Below are positions 41,458 to 51,191 of a stretch of DNA of 64,000 nucleotides, in pieces. A program made the position numbers and the translations under genes. The notes under the pieces are model-generated. The model saw nothing but the letters and a program-made list of their open reading frames with translations. It made no database searches and was not told the origin of the DNA. Numbering within the stretch: position 1 is the stretch's first letter; the number at the start of each line of letters is the position of its first letter. Source of the DNA: Brachybacterium sp. FME24 (GTDB lineage: Bacteria > Actinomycetota > Actinomycetes > Actinomycetales > Dermabacteraceae); the NCBI RefSeq assembly GCF_014897705.1, contig NZ_JABUXV010000014.1:56739-120738 (forward strand), read 5' to 3'.

Positions 41458-41559
41458 CGTGTCTGGCTCGGGGGCCTGGGACGACTGTGTCTGGCTCGGG
41501 TGGGCAGGCGGGCGCCTGGGGTCGCCGTGTCCGGGACGTGCGTGGTGGACGATGGGGAG

Positions 41560-42294
41560 ATGAGCATTCCTCTCGGCGGCGCGCAGCCGCATCAGCCCTC
41601 GCGCCCAAGCTCCCCTGTCGGACCTTCTGTCGACACCGCTGTCGGCCCCTCCGTCGGCTCCGCCGGCGAGACGCCCGGCAACCCGCCTGCCGGCCCGCAG
41701 GAGAACCTCTGGACCGCGGCGGTCCGTCGGAACCCCGATCACGCCCGCGGGTACGCCGAGCGCTGGCGGCGGATCGAGGCGTCCGGCAAGGACATCTATG
41801 GCGAGGCGCGCCTGATCGACGCGATGGCACCGCGCGGCGCTCGGATCCTCGATGCCGGCTGCGGCACCGGGCGCCTGGGCGGGTACCTCGCTCGCGCCGG
41901 CCACCAGGTGGTCGGGGTCGACCTGGACCCGGACCTGATCGCTGTGGCCCGGGAGGACCATCCCGACGCGAGCTGGGAGGTCGGTGATCTCGCCGAGCTG
42001 GACGTCCGCGACCCGGACGGGCAGCGCCTGCAGGTCGACCTCGCTCTCAGCGCCGGCAACGTGCTCACCTTCCTCGCCGGGCACGAGCGTCGACCGGCCC
42101 TGAGTCACCTGGCCGAGCATCTCGCTCCTGCGGGGCGCCTGGTGGTCGGCTTCGGGCTCGACCGCGGCTACGAGCTCAGCGACTTCGAGGCCGACGCCGC
42201 CGCCGGCGGTCTGCGCCTCGTGCAGCGCTTCTCCAGCTGGGACCTGCACCCCGCCGCTGACGACTTCCTGGTGGGGGTCCTCACTCGCGCCTGA
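41560..42294 (+). CDS. SAM-dependent methyltransferase
   Basis: This 244-residue class I methyltransferase has motif I ILDAGCGTGRLGGYL and motif II GVDLDPDLIAVARED. The motif IV region is VDLALSAGNVLTFL, and a later strand is RLVVGFGLDRGYEL. The first 50 residues are low complexity, rich in Pro and Ser. The substrate is unknown; small-molecule acceptors are usual for this Methyltransf_25-like type. ATG 41560 is chosen because a GACGAT element precedes it by six bases. The frame is open further upstream without support. Confidence 0.85.
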   Translation: MSIPLGGAQPHQPSRPSSPVGPSVDTAVGPSVGSAGETPGNPPAGPQENLWTAAVRRNPDHARGYAERWRRIEASGKDIYGEARLIDAMAPRGARILDAGCGTGRLGGYLARAGHQVVGVDLDPDLIAVAREDHPDASWEVGDLAELDVRDPDGQRLQVDLALSAGNVLTFLAGHERRPALSHLAEHLAPAGRLVVGFGLDRGYELSDFEADAAAGGLRLVQRFSSWDLHPAADDFLVGVLTRA

Positions 42295-42402
42295 GCACCG
42301 CCGGGCAGGAACCTCGGTGTACCGCCGGACACGAGACGGCGACACGACATCGGTGAGACAGCGATCACGCGACATCTCCGACTCCCGATGGCGCTGCCGC
42401 GT

Positions 42403-42408
42403 TAGGTT
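42403..42408 (+). promoter_or_regulatory. -10 element of the ppsR-ppsA operon
   Basis: TAGGTT lies about 60 bases before the ppsR start, leaving a short leader with the AGGAAGG ribosome-binding site. Confidence 0.4.
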
Positions 42409-42468
42409 GGCTCGGAGCACGACGTCGTGCCCCCGGCGCGCGCGTCGGGCCCAGAGGAAGGGCGCCCC

Positions 42469-43344
42469 GTGAGTTCATCGCTTCCGATCCCGCCACCCCT
42501 GCCCTCCGCACCCGAGGGCACGGCCACCGCGGTCCCGGTCTTCTTCATCTCCGACTCCACCGGCATCAGCGCCGAGACTATGGGCAATGCCCTCCTCATC
42601 CAGTTCCCCTCGGTGCCCTTCGAGCGCACACTGATCCCCTTCGTGCGCAGCGTCGAGGAGGCACGGGGGGTGCGCGCCCGCCTGGACGCCGCGATGGCCG
42701 GGCCCACCGCCCCGATCGTGTTCCTCACCGTGGTCGACGAGGCGGTGCGCGAGGAGCTGCTGGCCACCCGCGCTCCCGTCGTCGACTTCGTCAGCGGCCA
42801 CCTCGGCCAGCTCGAGGCCCAGCTCGGCGTCAGCGGGGACCACGCGCCGGCCCGGCTGCACGGCGTGGGGGACTCCCACCGCTACAACCGGCGCATGCAG
42901 GCCGTGGAGTTCGCCATCGAGCACGACGACGGCCAGTCGGTGCGAGCCCTGGAGAAGGCCGACGTGGTGCTGATCGCTCCCTCCCGCTGCGGCAAGACCC
43001 CCACCAGCATGTATCTCGCGCTGATGCACGGCGTCTTCGTGGCGAACTATCCACTGGTGGACGAGGACCTCGAGGGCGAGGTGCTGCCGGCCTCGATCGC
43101 AGGAATGGCCGAGCGCTGCTTCGGCCTGCTCATCTCCCCGCAACGGCTCTCCTCGGTGCGGGGGGAGCGCATGCCGCAGTCCCGCTACGCCTCCCTCGAA
43201 CAGACCCGTTGGGAGCTGTCCCGGGCGCGCCGGGTCTACGACGTGCACGGGATCCCCTTCGTCGACTCCTCGAGCAGGTCCGTCGAGGAGATGTCCACCC
43301 TGATCCTCCAATCGCTCGAACGCCGTGGGGCACAGTCCCGCTGA
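42469..43344 (+). CDS. ppsR: Pyruvate, water dikinase (PEP synthase) regulatory protein
   Basis: This 291-residue DUF299 (PSRP/PDRP) protein is a bifunctional kinase/pyrophosphorylase that inactivates and reactivates PEP synthase. Diagnostic blocks are FFISDSTGISAETMGNAL, GDSHRYNRRMQAVEFAIEHDDG, the P-loop-like APSRCGKTPTSMYLA and GIPFVDSSSRSVEE. GTG 42469 is favoured by AGGAAGG upstream; GTG 42427 in the same frame would add a non-conserved stretch. Its substrate gene ppsA begins 27 bases downstream. Confidence 0.93.
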   Translation: MSSSLPIPPPLPSAPEGTATAVPVFFISDSTGISAETMGNALLIQFPSVPFERTLIPFVRSVEEARGVRARLDAAMAGPTAPIVFLTVVDEAVREELLATRAPVVDFVSGHLGQLEAQLGVSGDHAPARLHGVGDSHRYNRRMQAVEFAIEHDDGQSVRALEKADVVLIAPSRCGKTPTSMYLALMHGVFVANYPLVDEDLEGEVLPASIAGMAERCFGLLISPQRLSSVRGERMPQSRYASLEQTRWELSRARRVYDVHGIPFVDSSSRSVEEMSTLILQSLERRGAQSR

Positions 43345-43371
43345 GCATCACCACCCCGAAGGAGCGCAGCA

Positions 43372-45762
43372 ATGACGCAGAGCATCCGTTGGTTCTCCGA
43401 GCTCGGCATGGCCGATCTCGAACAGGTCGGAGGCAAGAATTCCTCCCTCGGTGAGATGGTCTCGAATCTGACGCGCCTGGGCGTGCAGGTCCCGGACGGG
43501 TTCGCGACCACCGCCGATGCGTATCGCGAGTTCCTCGGCGCGACCGGGCTCGCCGAGCGCATCGACGCGCAGCTGCAGGAGCTCGACACGGAGGACACCA
43601 GAGCACTCGCCGAGGCGGGGCGCGAGATCCGGGAGATGGTGATCGCCCAGCCGTTCCCCGAGCACCTCGAGGCCGATATCCGAGCCGCCTACGAGCAGCT
43701 CGCCGCAGGCAGCGGCGCGGAGGCGTCTTTCGCGGTGCGCTCCTCGGCCACTGCGGAGGACCTGCCCGACGCGTCCTTCGCCGGCCAGCAGGAGACCTTC
43801 TTGAACGTGCGGGGCATCGACGCGGTGCTCATCGCGATCCGCGAGGTGTTCGCCTCGCTCTACAACGATCGGGCGATCGCCTATCGCGTCCACCACTCCT
43901 TCGCCCACGCCGACGTGGCCCTGAGCGCGGGGGTGCAGAAGATGGTCCGCTCCGACCTCGGCGCCAGCGGAGTGCTGTTCACCGTCGACACCGAATCCGG
44001 CTTCGACCAGGCAGTCTTCATCACCTCCGCCTACGGGCTCGGCGAGGGCGTGGTGCAGGGTGCGGTCAACCCCGACGAGTTCTACGTGTACAAGCCGGGT
44101 CTGCGCGAGGGCCGCCCCGCGATCCTCAAGCGCGCCGTGGGCGAGAAGGCCACCAAGATGGTCTACACCGACGACGAGACCGTCGGCCGCACCACCGAGT
44201 TCATCGAGGTCGACCCCGCCGAGCGGGCACGACTGTCACTGACCGACGAGCAGGTCACCGAGCTTGCCCGCCAGGCCCTCCTGATCGAGGAGCACTACGG
44301 GCGCCCGATGGACGTCGAATGGGGTCTCGACGGGGTCGACGGGGGCCTGTACATCCTCCAGGCCCGCCCTGAGACGGTGCAGTCCCGCGTGGGCAGCAGC
44401 GTCGAGAAGTACCAGCTGACCTCCCGGGGCACCGTCCGTGTGGAGGGTCGCGCGATCGGTGCGAAGATCGGCGCCGGCCCCGTGCGGGTGATGGACTCGA
44501 TCGACCGGATGCACGACTTCGCCACCGGCGAGGTCCTCGTCGCGGACATGACCGACCCCGACTGGGAACCGATCATGAAGCGTGCGAGTGCGATCGTGAC
44601 CGACCGCGGGGGCCGCACCTGCCACGCCGCGATCATCGCCCGCGAGCTGGGAATCCCGGCCGTGGTCGGCACCGGCTCCGCGACCCGCGATCTGGCCGAC
44701 GGGGACGAGGTCACCGTCTCCGCCGCCGAGGGGGACACCGGATTCGTCTACGAGGGCGCACTGGACTTCACGGTGGCGACCTCGCAGGTCGACTCGATGC
44801 CGCCGCTGTCCACGAAGATCATGATGAATGTGGGCACCCCGACGCAGGCCTTCGCCTTCTCCCGGCTGCCGAACGCCGGCGTGGGGCTGGCGCGCCTGGA
44901 ATTCATCATCAACCGCCAGATCGGGATCCATCCGCGCGCTCTGCTCGAGGTGGACCGCCTGGATGCGGACGAGCCCGAGGTCGCCGCGCAGGTCAGGGCC
45001 CAGGTCGCCGCGTACCCCTCGCCGCGGGAGTACTTCGTCCAGCGGGTCGCCGAAGGCGTCGCGACGATCGCCGCAGCCTTCGCGCCGGAACCGGTGATCG
45101 TGCGGATGAGCGACTTCAAGTCCAACGAGTACGCGAACCTGCTGGGCGGCACGCTGTTCGAACCGCACGAGGAGAACCCGATGATCGGGTACCGCGGCGC
45201 GTCGAGGTACCTCTCAGCGGACTTCGCGGACTGCTTCGCCCTGGAATGCGAAGCGCTGCGCTACGTGCGCGAGGACATGGGGCTGACCAACGTGAAGCTC
45301 ATGATCCCTTTCGTGCGCACCCCTGCTGAGGGCAAGGGCGTCATCGACCTGCTCGCCTCCCACGGACTCGAACGCGGAGTGAACGGCCTGGAGGTGATCA
45401 TGATGTGCGAGATCCCCTCGAACGCCGCGATCCCCGAGCAGTTCCTGGAGCACTTCGACGGGTTCTCGATCGGCTCGAACGACATGACTCAGCTGACGCT
45501 CGGCCTGGATCGCGACTCCGGCCTGGTGGCAGAGGCGTTCGACGAACGCGACCCGGCCGTCACGTTCATGCTGGCCCGGGCCATCGAGGCCTGCCGCGCG
45601 GCTGGGAAGTACGTGGGAATCTGCGGGCAGGGACCCTCCGACCACCCCGATTTCGCGCAATGGCTCATGGATCAGGGCATCTCCTCGATCTCCCTGAATC
45701 CGGACACGGTCGTGGACACCTGGCTGCGGCTCGCCGGGCGCGGCGGGGGCGAGGTGGGCTGA
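43372..45762 (+). CDS. ppsA: Phosphoenolpyruvate synthase
   Basis: This 796-residue enzyme converts pyruvate, ATP and water to PEP, AMP and phosphate for gluconeogenesis. The N-terminal ATP-binding domain shows [15 protein letters not shown] and [18 protein letters not shown]. The swivelling phosphohistidine domain has [16 protein letters not shown] (catalytic His418, target Thr416). The C-terminal PEP/pyruvate barrel has GYRGASRYL and [18 protein letters not shown]. Length and order are standard. It follows ppsR directly, so the regulator and target are co-expressed. Confidence 0.97.
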   Translation: MTQSIRWFSELGMADLEQVGGKNSSLGEMVSNLTRLGVQVPDGFATTADAYREFLGATGLAERIDAQLQELDTEDTRALAEAGREIREMVIAQPFPEHLEADIRAAYEQLAAGSGAEASFAVRSSATAEDLPDASFAGQQETFLNVRGIDAVLIAIREVFASLYNDRAIAYRVHHSFAHADVALSAGVQKMVRSDLGASGVLFTVDTESGFDQAVFITSAYGLGEGVVQGAVNPDEFYVYKPGLREGRPAILKRAVGEKATKMVYTDDETVGRTTEFIEVDPAERARLSLTDEQVTELARQALLIEEHYGRPMDVEWGLDGVDGGLYILQARPETVQSRVGSSVEKYQLTSRGTVRVEGRAIGAKIGAGPVRVMDSIDRMHDFATGEVLVADMTDPDWEPIMKRASAIVTDRGGRTCHAAIIARELGIPAVVGTGSATRDLADGDEVTVSAAEGDTGFVYEGALDFTVATSQVDSMPPLSTKIMMNVGTPTQAFAFSRLPNAGVGLARLEFIINRQIGIHPRALLEVDRLDADEPEVAAQVRAQVAAYPSPREYFVQRVAEGVATIAAAFAPEPVIVRMSDFKSNEYANLLGGTLFEPHEENPMIGYRGASRYLSADFADCFALECEALRYVREDMGLTNVKLMIPFVRTPAEGKGVIDLLASHGLERGVNGLEVIMMCEIPSNAAIPEQFLEHFDGFSIGSNDMTQLTLGLDRDSGLVAEAFDERDPAVTFMLARAIEACRAAGKYVGICGQGPSDHPDFAQWLMDQGISSISLNPDTVVDTWLRLAGRGGGEVG

Positions 45763-45822
45763 CCCGAACCGATGCGGCGGTGCCTGTGCCCGGTCTTCGT
45801 CGGTTGCTGTTCTTGCGTGAGG

Positions 45823-46281
45823 TCAGCCGTCGATGCGGCCGCCGCCGGTCTGCTGGTCGGTCTCCCGCAGCGCGGCGGCCTGCGCGGCCTCCCCGAGCTC
45901 CTCCTCGCGCAGCCGCAGCAGCTCACCGGTGCGGGTGCCTGGGCCACCGTGGCTCTCGGATCCGGGCACGCTGGTCACGGTGGTCAGCAGGAACACGGAA
46001 TCGTCGAGCGCTTCGACCGCGTGCCGGTGATGGGTCAGTGCCTCGACGAAGCCGGTCTCGATGGTGACGGGCTCTTCGCCGGTGATCTTCACGCGGCCGC
46101 GGATCACCTGGATCGAGGCGGCCGGTGGCGAATTGTGCTCGGCCAGGCGTTCGCCCCTCGTCAGGGCGATGACCGTCTGGCGCAGGGGGCCGTCGTTGAT
46201 GAGGATCTCGGCGTGGCGACCGTTCTCGGCCTTGCGGGCCTCGTCGATGGCCTTGGTGGTGGCGTCGGACAGGGCAGGCAT
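45823..46281 (-). CDS. Cupin domain protein
   Basis: The single conserved cupin barrel in these 152 residues shows LAEHNSPPAASIQVIRGRVKI-like sequence (His and Glu positions partly replaced) and VEALTHHRHAVEALDDSVFLLT. The C-terminus is hydrophilic. Similar small cupins are LuxR/anti-sigma-like or sensor proteins of unknown ligand. ATG 46281 has GGAGG five bases upstream. It is downstream of larC on the same strand by 43 bases, with larC being transcribed first, so cotranscription is possible. Confidence 0.75.
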   Translation of the reverse strand: MPALSDATTKAIDEARKAENGRHAEILINDGPLRQTVIALTRGERLAEHNSPPAASIQVIRGRVKITGEEPVTIETGFVEALTHHRHAVEALDDSVFLLTTVTSVPGSESHGGPGTRTGELLRLREEELGEAAQAAALRETDQQTGGGRIDG

Positions 46282-46324
46282 GGAAACCTCCAGGTGAGTG
46301 TTGGTGGTCCCTGCCCAGTATCCG

Positions 46325-47923
46325 TCAGGAATCCGGATCCGTCAGGCCGCTTGCCGATTCCCTGGCCAGGTCGAGCATGGCGCGCTCGCTGATGCCGAGC
46401 ACGCGGGCCGCCGCCGCGACGTCCCGGAACTCCGGTTCGCGACGCACCACGGCACCGTCGGTGTCGCGGGCGATCTTCACCGAGATCGCCTGCCCGCGCA
46501 CCTCGGTCCGGGTGAACTCGCGGGTGCGGATGAGGCGCTCGACGCGATGCCTCCGCACGCCCAGGGTGCCGGTGCGGTCCATCAGCATCGCGGCCGCGTC
46601 CTGCACATTCCCCTCCCTGACCAGGGCATGGATCGTGACGGCCGGTCGTCCGCGCTTCATGATGATCGGGGTCAGCCAGGCGTCCAGAGCGCCCTGCTCG
46701 AGCAGTTCGTCGATCACGCCGGGCCACAGCCGCGGGTCGAGATCGTCGACGTTCGCCTCCAGCTGCACGGCCGACGTCGGGGTGTCATGGGCGTCGACCC
46801 TGCCGGTGGCCTGCGCGGTCGGGAGTTCGGAGGCGGCAACTGCGGAGGCCCCATCAGGCATCGCGCCGACGGAGCCGTCGGCGTCGCCCAGGCCCGAGAG
46901 CGCCTGCCCGTCGTGATCTGCACCGGTCGAGTCGGTGTGCAGCGGCCGGCCCACGAGTACCCGCACCACGTTCGGGCGGCCGGGGGTGTCCTTGGTGCCG
47001 GCGCCGACGCCGACGGCTTCGGTGAGCAGCATCGGCTGCGGGCCCGAGGTGGTGGCCAGGCCCCGCATCAGGGCGACGCCGGTGGGGGTGGCGAGCTCCC
47101 CGATGCCGGGCGCGACGCCCGCGGGCACCCGGCGGCCTCCGTGCTCGTGGGGGCCGCCGGCGACATGCTCCGGGACGGCGGACGGGACAGCGACGTCGGA
47201 GTCGGGGACCGGTATGGAGGTGGAGTGGTCCGGGGTATGCGAGTGGCCCTCGGCGTGCGCAGGAGCGGACGAGTGGCCGTGATCGAGCGAGTCCTGCTCG
47301 CCATGCCCGTGCGCCTGCTGATGACCGCGGGGCGGAAGCAGCTCGCCCGCGACCGTCGGCCATCCCATCGCGAGACGCACCACGGCGGGGACCGGCACGG
47401 GGATGTCGCCGTGGGCTGCGCGGATGCGCCCACTGCCCACGGCGATCACGCTTCCCGCGCCCTCGGTGATGCCGAGCTGGCGCCAGGCCTCGCAGGCGCC
47501 GATCACGTCGGCCAGGGAGTCCAGCGCGCCCACCTCGTGGAAGTGGACCTCGTCGGCCGGGACCCCGTGGGTCGCGCCCTCGGCGTCGGCGAGGTGCCCG
47601 AACACCGTCAGCGCCAGGTCGATCGTGCGCTCAGGCACCGCGGCGTTCCCGCGGGAACGCTCGAGCATCGCGCGGATCGACGCCCAGGTGCGATGCGGGG
47701 GATCCGTGACCAGCACGTCGACATCGATCTTGAGGGAGCGCTGCCCGGCGCGATCCACCGCGCTGCGCACGAAGCGCACGGAGCCCGGGACCAGGGCATC
47801 GAGCACCTGCTGCACCGCGTCGAGGTCGGCGCCGGCGTCGACCAGGGCGCCCAGCAGCATGTCACCGGCGATCCCGGCACTCGCGTCGAGGTAGGCCAGG
47901 CGGGGGGACGGGTTCGGCTCCAT
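46325..47923 (-). CDS. larC: Nickel-pincer cofactor biosynthesis protein LarC
   Basis: This protein of about 532 residues is the CTP-dependent nickel cyclometallase that inserts Ni into the pincer cofactor. The N-terminal part reads YLDASAGIAGDMLLGALVDAGAD and EVHFHEVGALDSLADVIGAC. The C-terminal part reads QLEANVDDLDPRLWPGVID and the MKRGRPAVTIHAL block. The two halves are in one frame; the programmed frameshift known in Lactiplantibacillus is not needed. The linker contains a His/Asp-rich stretch (about residues 205-265) that could store nickel. ATG 47923 is seven bases after TACGAT; GTG 47929 is an alternative. No larB, larE or larA is in the window. Confidence 0.9.
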   Translation of the reverse strand: MEPNPSPRLAYLDASAGIAGDMLLGALVDAGADLDAVQQVLDALVPGSVRFVRSAVDRAGQRSLKIDVDVLVTDPPHRTWASIRAMLERSRGNAAVPERTIDLALTVFGHLADAEGATHGVPADEVHFHEVGALDSLADVIGACEAWRQLGITEGAGSVIAVGSGRIRAAHGDIPVPVPAVVRLAMGWPTVAGELLPPRGHQQAHGHGEQDSLDHGHSSAPAHAEGHSHTPDHSTSIPVPDSDVAVPSAVPEHVAGGPHEHGGRRVPAGVAPGIGELATPTGVALMRGLATTSGPQPMLLTEAVGVGAGTKDTPGRPNVVRVLVGRPLHTDSTGADHDGQALSGLGDADGSVGAMPDGASAVAASELPTAQATGRVDAHDTPTSAVQLEANVDDLDPRLWPGVIDELLEQGALDAWLTPIIMKRGRPAVTIHALVREGNVQDAAAMLMDRTGTLGVRRHRVERLIRTREFTRTEVRGQAISVKIARDTDGAVVRREPEFRDVAAAARVLGISERAMLDLARESASGLTDPDS

Positions 47924-48043
47924 GGCCACAATCGTAGGCGGGCGGCGTCAGGTGCAGCGGCGTCGGGCGGCCGGTCTCCCCGTATGGCGGGCGATCTCGA
48001 TCCAGCGACCGCGCATGACCGCTGACCCCTCGGAATGGGCCGG

Positions 48044-49393
48044 CTACAGTCGGCGTCGGCCGATCGCGCGGTGTCGCAGGACGCCCGGGACGCTGCCGGA
48101 GGTCGGCAGGGGCACGCCCCGCGCGAAGTCCGCCCAGAGGGCGCGGGTGCGTCGCGCCGCGGCGTGGAGCGTGGCCCAGTCGGCGCCGGCAACCAGTGCG
48201 GCGCGCTGCCATGTCTCCTTCTCGCCGAAGAGGAGCGGCAGGTCGATCGTATGGGCGGAGCCGAAGGGGTTCCCGGGCGCGGCCCAGGAGATCACGTAGC
48301 TGTCGGCGCGGCCCGCGGCCCGGGCGTGGCGTCGGGCGAAGCGCCGGTTGCTGCGACCGTAGACGGCAGCGGTGAGCGTCGAGACCAGGAGGCGACGAAG
48401 GAGGGGTCCGAGGACGGGCAGGCCGGTCAGACGTGCCAGCGCGGGCTGTCGGGGGATGAAGAGTCGCGCCTCCTCGGACGTGTGCCCGATCAGGATGTCG
48501 ATCTCGGGCGCCACCCGGGACCAGGTCCCCTCGATCGCGGACTCCGGCGGCAGCGGGGCATGCCCGTACTGCGTCCCGAACGGCATCCCGGCCTTGAGCC
48601 CGGAGCTTCTCGCGAGAGCCTGGATGGCGGGCTCGCGCGCGACGACCTCGTCGGCGGAGAGGTCCCCGGAGAGGCCGGCCGCCGCCGAGGCCATCGTGGC
48701 GTTCATCCGAGCGCGGCCCCGGGAGAGGCCCAGAGGCGCGCTCTGGATGATCGCCCGGCGGAAGAGCGTCGACGCGTCGGCGGTGGCCATGAGGTGCGCC
48801 ACCGCATCACCGCCGGCCGACTGTCCGAAGGCTGTGACCTCACGAGGGTCCCCGCCGAAGGCTGCGATGTTGCGCTGGACCCAGCGGAGGGCCTCGATCT
48901 GATCGAGCAGACCGAGATTGGCCGGCCGGCCGGTCGTGCCGCCGAGGTAGCCGAACAGGCCGAGTCGGTAGGTCACGGTGACGACGATGACGCGCTGCTC
49001 GGCGACGAGGGCGGCGGGATCCATGATCGGCAGGTCACCGGCGCCCGAGACATAGGAGCCGCCGTGGATCCAGACCATGACCGGCAGTGACTCCTCAGGC
49101 AGGAGGTCCCCGGGAATCGTGATCGACAGGTGCTGGCAGTTCTCGTCGAACGACAGCTCCGAGGCGCTTCCGCCGAGCACGTCGTCCAGGAACGGGACCG
49201 GCCCCTGCGGGCAGGCCGGCGCCCACGAGGTGGCGGCGAACTGCGCCGTCCAGGGCGCAGCGGGCCGGGGTGGGGCGAAGCGTTCCGCGGTGGCATAAGG
49301 GATCCCGGTTGCCCGGATCACCCCGGCATCGACCCAGCCGCGCACGGGGCCGCAGGGCGGGGAGAAGAGGGTGCCCGGGCTCATCAGAACCAT
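48044..49393 (-). CDS. Type-B carboxylesterase/lipase
   Basis: This 449-residue alpha/beta hydrolase has the carboxylesterase order: RATGIPYATAERFAPP, NCQHLSITIPGD (conserved Cys region), VMVWIHGGSYVSG (oxyanion hole), FGQSAGGDAVAHL (Ser nucleophile), IGHTSEEARLF (Glu/Asp) and SAHTIDLPLLFGE (His). It hydrolyses carboxylic esters. No clear signal peptide is present. The in-frame region up to 49642 is Pro/Ser/Arg-rich and not family-like; ATG 49393 with GGGAGG before it is taken as the start. It is shorter than eukaryotic relatives but normal for bacteria. Confidence 0.85.
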   Translation of the reverse strand: MVLMSPGTLFSPPCGPVRGWVDAGVIRATGIPYATAERFAPPRPAAPWTAQFAATSWAPACPQGPVPFLDDVLGGSASELSFDENCQHLSITIPGDLLPEESLPVMVWIHGGSYVSGAGDLPIMDPAALVAEQRVIVVTVTYRLGLFGYLGGTTGRPANLGLLDQIEALRWVQRNIAAFGGDPREVTAFGQSAGGDAVAHLMATADASTLFRRAIIQSAPLGLSRGRARMNATMASAAAGLSGDLSADEVVAREPAIQALARSSGLKAGMPFGTQYGHAPLPPESAIEGTWSRVAPEIDILIGHTSEEARLFIPRQPALARLTGLPVLGPLLRRLLVSTLTAAVYGRSNRRFARRHARAAGRADSYVISWAAPGNPFGSAHTIDLPLLFGEKETWQRAALVAGADWATLHAAARRTRALWADFARGVPLPTSGSVPGVLRHRAIGRRRL

Positions 49394-49481
49394 TGTCCTC
49401 CCGTTCACCGGCGGCCACGGCGCTCGCCGAGGTCCCACGCCGGGACGGAGATGTTGACAATCGCAGCGAGGAGTCCGCGAG

Positions 49482-49982
49482 TCAGAGGACGCAGCGCATC
49501 TCCGCGTTGGGGACCACGACTCCGCGCACGGTGTTGTCCGGCCGTTCGGCAGTGATCGTGAAGCCGAGGCGCTCGAAGGCGGGTTGGGCGCTCCTGCTGG
49601 CGAGGGTGCGCAGCTCGGGGATGCCACGGGCACGAGCTTCACCCTTGATCGAGGTCAGCAGAGCCCGGGCGACGCCGCGGCCGCCGGCGCGAGGGTCGAC
49701 GAACAGCATGTCGACGAGGCCGTCCGGCAGCAGGTCCGCGAAGCCCACGACGGTGTCGTCGACCTCGGCGACGAGGGTGAACGCTCGTCGCCGTCGGCTG
49801 TCCCAATCGCTCATGTCGGCGGGGCGGGGGCCGATGCCGGCCCATGCGTCCACCTGGCCGGGGGTGTAGACCTGGGAGGCGGTCTGACGGATCGCGGCCT
49901 GAAAGATCTCGAAGGTCTTGTCCTGGTCGTCAGGACTCCTGTAGCCCCGGATGTCGGGGTGCAGTCGGGCTGTCGTCACCAC
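49482..49982 (-). CDS. GNAT family N-acetyltransferase
   Basis: The 166 residues form one GNAT domain: FTLVAEVDDTVVGFADLLPDG (beta 2-4), MLFVDPRAGGRGVARALLTSI (acetyl-CoA P-loop, R-x-x-G-x-A form) and LASRSAQPAFERLGFTIT. The acceptor substrate is unknown. GTG 49982 has TAGGGT six bases upstream, fitting a leaderless transcript. It is divergent from the hypothetical gene at 50050. Confidence 0.87.
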   Translation of the reverse strand: MVTTARLHPDIRGYRSPDDQDKTFEIFQAAIRQTASQVYTPGQVDAWAGIGPRPADMSDWDSRRRRAFTLVAEVDDTVVGFADLLPDGLVDMLFVDPRAGGRGVARALLTSIKGEARARGIPELRTLASRSAQPAFERLGFTITAERPDNTVRGVVVPNAEMRCVL

Positions 49983-50049
49983 CGCTTCACCCTATCCCTG
50001 CCGATCTCGAGGGATGACGGAGCGGTCCGCCAGTGACAGACTCGTGCCC

Positions 50050-50754
50050 GTGACGCCGTTACAGCGGGATGCCGAGCTGCAGAGAATGGATCAGAGCGGG
50101 TGGACGCAGATCCCCGCACTGGCGTCCCACGTGCCTGATCCGGGGGAGCTTCTGCGTCGCCAGGGAGCGGCTTGGTGGACTGCCGTGAGCGACCTCGCGG
50201 AGGCCCTGACCACGTGGATCTCGGGGCAGAGGTTCGGCGACGTGGCGGAGGTGGGTGTGCTCTATGTGCCACCGCTGGGGGGCCTGGACACGAGGCGCCC
50301 GCTGGATGCGTCGATCCGCTCCCTGCAGCATCCGTCGCTCGGGGACGACTTCGCGGATGACCGCCTGGGTGAAGGGAAGGACCTCGTGGGCTCCGCCGCC
50401 GACGGAAGGTTCTTCGTCGCGGTCGTGGGGATCCACGGGATCTCCGCCGGCAGCTATGACGACATCGTCTCCGCGCCCGCTCAGGACTTCACCGTCGCAG
50501 GTCAGGACGTCCGGGACGCTATGACCAGGCAGCTCTGGGGGGCCCGGGTGCTGCAGGCGGGCACCCGGTTCCGTCCCGACGGAGACGACAACCCGACGTG
50601 GACCTTCACCCTGCTCCCGGGCGAGGAACTGTGCGACGGCGCCGCGGAATCCGGGACCATCCTGAAGTCGAAGGTGCGCTTCCGCCTCGGCAAGCCGAAC
50701 CGGGGGATCTCGTCGGCCCGGGTGGCGCCGGCGCTCACGCTCCCCTTGCCGTGA
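50050..50754 (+). CDS. Hypothetical protein
   Basis: This 234-residue protein has no recognised motif. It has no signal peptide or membrane helix and looks globular and cytoplasmic. Segments such as RQGAAWWTAVSDLAEALTTW and FFVAVVGIHGISAGSYDDIV alternate strands and helices, and the last third is beta-rich (TWTFTLLPGEEL). GTG 50050 is preferred, with a CAGACT element seven bases upstream, though the frame is open from 49951. Codon use resembles its neighbours. It converges on the dksA-like gene. Confidence 0.6.
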   Translation: MTPLQRDAELQRMDQSGWTQIPALASHVPDPGELLRRQGAAWWTAVSDLAEALTTWISGQRFGDVAEVGVLYVPPLGGLDTRRPLDASIRSLQHPSLGDDFADDRLGEGKDLVGSAADGRFFVAVVGIHGISAGSYDDIVSAPAQDFTVAGQDVRDAMTRQLWGARVLQAGTRFRPDGDDNPTWTFTLLPGEELCDGAAESGTILKSKVRFRLGKPNRGISSARVAPALTLPLP

Positions 50755-50807
50755 GTGGCAGCGGTGGCGGGTGTGCGCATCACCGGATCGCACCAGGACG
50801 ACGATCG

Positions 50808-51191
50808 TCATCGTGCGAGCGCCGTCCCGTCCGCGCAGGCGACGCAGGTGCGCGCCGTCGGTCGGGCGAGGAGTCGCGCGCGGGGTATCGGCTCACCGCA
50901 GCTCTCACAGCGGCCGTAGATGCCGCTGGCGATCCGTTCCTCCGCGCTGTGCACCTCCGCCAGGTGGCGGCGGGCGGAGTCCTGGAGGGCGCTGGTCCGT
51001 GAGCGGTCGACGGCGGTGGTCGAGCCTTCGGGGTCGTGCTCGTCGTCGGTGGAGCTCAGCTGCATCCCCGCGACGATGGACTCGTAGTCCCTGTCCAGAG
51101 CGGAGATCCGCTCGTTCGTGCGTACGGCGTCCGCCGCGAGGGAGGCGCGGAGTTCGGGGAGGTCGCCGGTGGGGAGCTCTGGAGCAGTCAT
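50808..51191 (-). CDS. DksA/TraR family zinc-finger protein
   Basis: The 127-residue protein has an N-terminal helical region and a C4 zinc finger (Cys95, Cys98, Cys116, Cys119). This is the TraR/DksA layout of proteins that enter the RNA polymerase secondary channel or act as (p)ppGpp-linked factors. The LAEVHSAEERIASGIYGRC block before the finger is strongly family-like. Its ATG overlaps the stop of the DUF1016 nuclease gene (ATGA), so it is translated in a coupled way with it. Confidence 0.88.
   Translation of the reverse strand: MTAPELPTGDLPELRASLAADAVRTNERISALDRDYESIVAGMQLSSTDDEHDPEGSTTAVDRSRTSALQDSARRHLAEVHSAEERIASGIYGRCESCGEPIPRARLLARPTARTCVACADGTALAR

Noticed and set aside
42402..42418. 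TTAGGTTGGCTCGG as a DtxR box before ppsR
   Set aside because: Only the left half matches; the right half lacks symmetry. It is explained as a -10 TAGGTT.
45763..45822. Hairpin terminator between ppsA and the cupin gene
   Set aside because: Only AACCGA/TCGGTT arms about 25 bases apart were found, too weak to call.
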